Shown: positions 6,822 through 8,418 of the stretch, one piece after another
Layout: every line of letters starts with the position of its first letter
Numbering within the stretch: the stretch's first letter is position 1
Source: Anaerolineaceae bacterium
Lineage (GTDB): Bacteria; Chloroflexota; Anaerolineae; Anaerolineales; Anaerolineaceae
DNA: 8,418 nt
Assembly: GCA_030620065.1 (NCBI GenBank)
Contig: JAUXFJ010000059.1
Coordinates: 1 to 8,418 of the forward strand
Direction: 5' to 3'
Program-made: the position numbers and the translations under genes
Notes under the pieces: generated by a model
The model's input: the letters and a program-made list of their open reading frames with translations, nothing else
The model's database searches: none
What the model was told of the DNA's origin: nothing

Positions 6822-7556
6822 CTATTCTTGTTTTTTTGGATCTGTAAGACCACCGAAACGGCGATCGCGTTGGCTATATTCGATGAGAGTTTCAAGGAGA
6901 GCTTCCTTGTTAAAATCAGGCCAATAGGCTTTAGGGAAAGCCCATTCGGAGTAAACGCTCTGCCAAACGAGGAAATTGCTTGTGCGCTGCTCACCGGAGG
7001 TTCGGATCACCAGATCAGGGTCGGGAATACCTGCTGTGAACATATGTTTACTGATGAGATCTTCATTTACCTCGTCAGCCGGGACACCTTCCGACAGCAT
7101 CTGTTTGATAGCTGTAATGATTTCGTCACGCCCCCCGTAATTAAAAGCCAGGATCACAGTGATTGTTTTGTTATCCTTGGTTAGTTCAATTGCATCACGA
7201 ACTTTCTTCTCGAGTGTGGGTCCCAGGCCTTCCAGGTGTCCGATATGTAGCAGGCGCGCCCCCTGCTTGTGAAGCTTAATCATTTCACGGTCGATAAACT
7301 CTGATAGAAGGCGCATTAAACCTTTTACTTCATCTTCTGGGCGTTTCCAGTTTTCTGTGGAGAAGGCGTAAAAGGTAATGTATTTAACCCCGAAATCTGC
7401 AGCGGCGCTGATAACAGTGCGCAAATTTTCGGTGCCTGCACGGTGGCCAGCAAGACGTGGTAAACCGCGTTGAGCAGCCCAGCGGCCATTTCCGTCCATT
7501 ATGATGGCGACGTGTAAGGGGATTTTTGTTAATTCAGAAATTTTATGTGCTTCCAT
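6822..7556 (-). CDS. uppS: Isoprenyl transferase, undecaprenyl diphosphate synthase
   Basis: UppS adds cis-isoprene units to farnesyl diphosphate to form undecaprenyl diphosphate, the lipid carrier for peptidoglycan and other envelope glycans. With the start at 7556 the protein has 244 residues, normal for the family. HVAIIMDGNGRWA (15-27) carries the catalytic D21. GHRAG (36-40), FSTENW (65-70), RTSGEQRTSN (185-194) and RRFGG (232-236) complete the conserved set. The frame is open further upstream, with TTG at 7610 and ATG at 7607. Those would overlap frr by over 40 bp and add a Lys-rich extension not expected in the family, so I prefer 7556, which lies 7 bp after the frr stop. No strong Shine-Dalgarno is visible, suggesting coupling to frr. 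Confidence 0.95.
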   Translation of the reverse strand: MEAHKISELTKIPLHVAIIMDGNGRWAAQRGLPRLAGHRAGTENLRTVISAAADFGVKYITFYAFSTENWKRPEDEVKGLMRLLSEFIDREMIKLHKQGARLLHIGHLEGLGPTLEKKVRDAIELTKDNKTITVILAFNYGGRDEIITAIKQMLSEGVPADEVNEDLISKHMFTAGIPDPDLVIRTSGEQRTSNFLVWQSVYSEWAFPKAYWPDFNKEALLETLIEYSQRDRRFGGLTDPKKQE

Positions 7557-7563
7557 AAAGTTC

Positions 7564-8121
7564 TTAGACTTCCATGATTTCCTTTTCTTTTTTATTACCA
7601 ATTCCATCAACCTTGGCGGTCATCTTGTCAGTCAGGTCTTGCAGATCTTTCTCGCCGCGTTCAAGGTCGTCTTCTGATATTAGTTTCTCATTTTCGAACT
7701 CGCGCAGGTCTTTGATCAAGTCACGGCGAATGTTCCGAATTGAAATAAGAGTCTCTTCGAGGCGATTACGAACGATCTTGGCCAGTTCTTTGCGCCGCTC
7801 CTCTGTTAATCGGGGCAGGTTTAATCTAATTAACTTACCATCATTGTTGGGTGTGAGGCCCAAATTAGAAACGAGGATAGCGCGTTCGATTTCTTTTAAT
7901 GTTGACGGGTCAAAGGGACGGATGAGCAACTGGCGCGGTTCAGGAACGCTGATAGTTGCCAGTTGAATGAGCGGGGTTTGAGCACCGTAATAATCAACTG
8001 GAAGGCGTTCAACCAAACCAGGTGACGCCCTTCCGGTGCGGATACCTACCAGGTCCTCGTCCAGTACATCTAGAGCATTTTGCATGCGAAGTGCGGCTTC
8101 TCTTATGGTATCTTTGATCAC
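7564..8121 (-). CDS. frr: Ribosome recycling factor
   Basis: RRF acts with EF-G to split post-termination ribosomes in the cytoplasm. The 185-residue length equals that of E. coli RRF. Conserved features are GIRTGRASPGLVE (26-38) at the first hinge, VDYYG (42-46), the LATISVPEPRQLLI segment (54-67) in domain II, LPRLTEERR (102-110) at the second hinge, and RNIRRD (129-134) with the conserved R132. The long helices of domain I are charged throughout. The start codon is GTG, supported by AAGGAGG 5 nt upstream. It follows pyrH after an unusually long 251-bp gap and leads directly into uppS. Confidence 0.97.
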   Translation of the reverse strand: MIKDTIREAALRMQNALDVLDEDLVGIRTGRASPGLVERLPVDYYGAQTPLIQLATISVPEPRQLLIRPFDPSTLKEIERAILVSNLGLTPNNDGKLIRLNLPRLTEERRKELAKIVRNRLEETLISIRNIRRDLIKDLREFENEKLISEDDLERGEKDLQDLTDKMTAKVDGIGNKKEKEIMEV

Positions 8122-8126
8122 AAAGG

Positions 8127-8133
8127 CCTCCTT
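8127..8133 (-). promoter_or_regulatory. Strong Shine-Dalgarno AAGGAGG for frr
   Basis: A full-consensus ribosome binding site lies 5 nt before a GTG codon at 8121. It decides the frr start, which also gives the exact family length. Confidence 0.92.
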
Positions 8134-8139
8134 ATACTA

Positions 8140-8165
8140 ATCAAGGTAATTGATCCTTTAAGGAT
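8140..8165. promoter_or_regulatory. Two adjoining dyads just upstream of the frr ribosome site
   Basis: ATCCTT-T-AAGGAT (8153-8165) is a 13-nt palindrome with one central base. It overlaps by 2 nt the dyad ATCAA-GGTAA-TTGAT (8140-8154). They lie 7-32 nt upstream of AAGGAGG, where either an operator near a promoter or a leader hairpin could influence frr. I cannot identify a matching -35/-10 pair with confidence. Confidence 0.3.
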
Positions 8166-8192
8166 ACACTAAAAAGAGGAAATATAAAAGAC

Positions 8193-8383
8193 TTGAATTA
8201 TTATGATGAACGGATTATTAATCGGTATATAGCGTGGAATGGTGAGATTCTCAAGCCGGAGACAAAAAGAAGTTGTTTTATACTTGCATTGTTGATTTAG
8301 ATAGTTTTGGGGCAATACCTGTTTCTGAACTAAGCTTGATTGATAAGAACAGATTTGGTGTTAATTGCATGATTATGCAGTAA
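8193..8383 (+). pseudogene. Possible frameshifted gene remnant in the pyrH-frr gap
   Basis: On the plus strand one frame from TTG (8193) reads NYYDERIINRY, then YIAWNGEILKPETK, and ends at a TAG at 8298-8300. A second frame (-1), open from 8246, reads KLFYTCIVDLDSFGAIPVSE and goes on through LIDKNRFGVNCMIMQ to a TAA at 8381-8383. The two join into one continuous protein-like sequence if the run of five A just after ACA (about 8263-8267) had one more A. No family is recognised and no good ribosome site is visible. It would run opposite to pyrH and overlap its last codons by 11 bp. The segment is more AT-rich than its neighbours. It could be a decayed acquired gene, a base-calling error in a small gene, or chance. 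Confidence 0.25.
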
Positions 8384-8418
8384 CCAGAGTACCAACAGGT
8401 TCACCGAGAAGAGCCTTG
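8373..8418 (-). CDS. pyrH: UMP kinase, last 14 codons (runs in from the right edge)
   Basis: Only the 3' end is inside the window. The minus strand reads KALLGEPVGTLVTA followed by TAA at 8375-8373. This matches the characteristic C-terminal strand of bacterial UMP kinase (a G-E/K-x-x-GTL-(V/I)-T ending), which phosphorylates UMP to UDP in the cytoplasm. Its position directly upstream of frr is the classic bacterial order pyrH-frr, which strengthens a call made from so few residues. Confidence 0.8.
   Translation of the reverse strand, partial: KALLGEPVGTLVTA

Larger units (their letters stand above)
8122..8372. other. Intergenic gap between pyrH and frr
   Basis: This 251-bp AT-rich gap lies inside a cluster that is usually tightly packed. 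Besides the frr ribosome site, the dyads at 8140-8165 and the possible plus-strand remnant, it has an 11-nt palindrome TGAGA-T-TCTCA (8243-8253). On the minus strand, an ATG at 8370 opens about 30 codons with no recognisable product. I see no tRNA or other structured RNA and no clear terminator for pyrH. Confidence 0.6.

Noticed and set aside
6822..7610. Longer uppS starting at TTG 7610 or ATG 7607, overlapping frr
   Set aside because: The extra Lys-rich residues are read from the frr 3' end in another frame and are not expected in the family. ATG 7556 gives a normal-length protein right after the frr stop.
8278..8370. Minus-strand ATG frame of about 30 codons (MQLTPNLFLS...) just after pyrH
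   Set aside because: It is short, without a clear ribosome site or family, and lies opposite the more protein-like plus-strand reading.
1..8418. CRISPR array, insertion sequence, tRNA or rRNA
   Set aside because: I see no regularly spaced repeats, transposase motifs, terminal inverted repeats, or tRNA/rRNA-like sequence on either strand.

Overview
The window is a gene-dense stretch of a free-living bacterial chromosome of roughly balanced base composition. The pyrH-frr-uppS-cdsA order is a bacterial housekeeping cluster. A NurA-HerA-Rad50-type DNA-end-processing operon in a bacterium, together with a stand-alone HAS-barrel protein, fits a deep-branching lineage. Chloroflexota (Anaerolineae-like) is my best guess, but this is inference from gene content and was not tested by any search.

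Left part (1-4932, all minus strand, transcribed right to left): nurA nuclease, then a 201-residue HAS-barrel protein, then the herA ATPase/translocase, then the N-terminal half of an SbcC/Rad50-type ATPase that leaves the window exactly at its CxxC zinc hook. Gaps are 10 bp (nurA/HAS), 97 bp (HAS/herA) and 3 bp (herA/sbcC), so this looks like one operon. NurA and HerA are known to work as a nuclease-translocase pair that resects DNA ends, and Rad50 (with Mre11) starts the process. No Mre11/SbcD gene is visible; it may lie beyond position 1.

Middle (4933-5902): an AT-rich divergent promoter region, then one plus-strand gene for a SIMPL-domain (DUF541) lipoprotein with a strong Shine-Dalgarno site, ending in a perfect 12-bp rho-independent terminator. 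A second long hairpin (5921-5957) lies between this gene and the convergent cdsA.

Right part (6004-8418, minus strand): the last codons of pyrH (UMP kinase), a 251-bp gap, then frr (ribosome recycling factor), uppS (undecaprenyl diphosphate synthase) and cdsA (CDP-diglyceride synthase), tightly packed. UppS makes the lipid carrier for cell-wall glycans and CdsA makes CDP-diacylglycerol for phospholipids.

The points most worth a second look are the HAS-barrel protein between nurA and herA, which looks like a HerA N-terminal domain without the motor, and the pyrH-frr gap, which holds a possible frameshifted gene remnant on the plus strand and two small dyads just ahead of frr.
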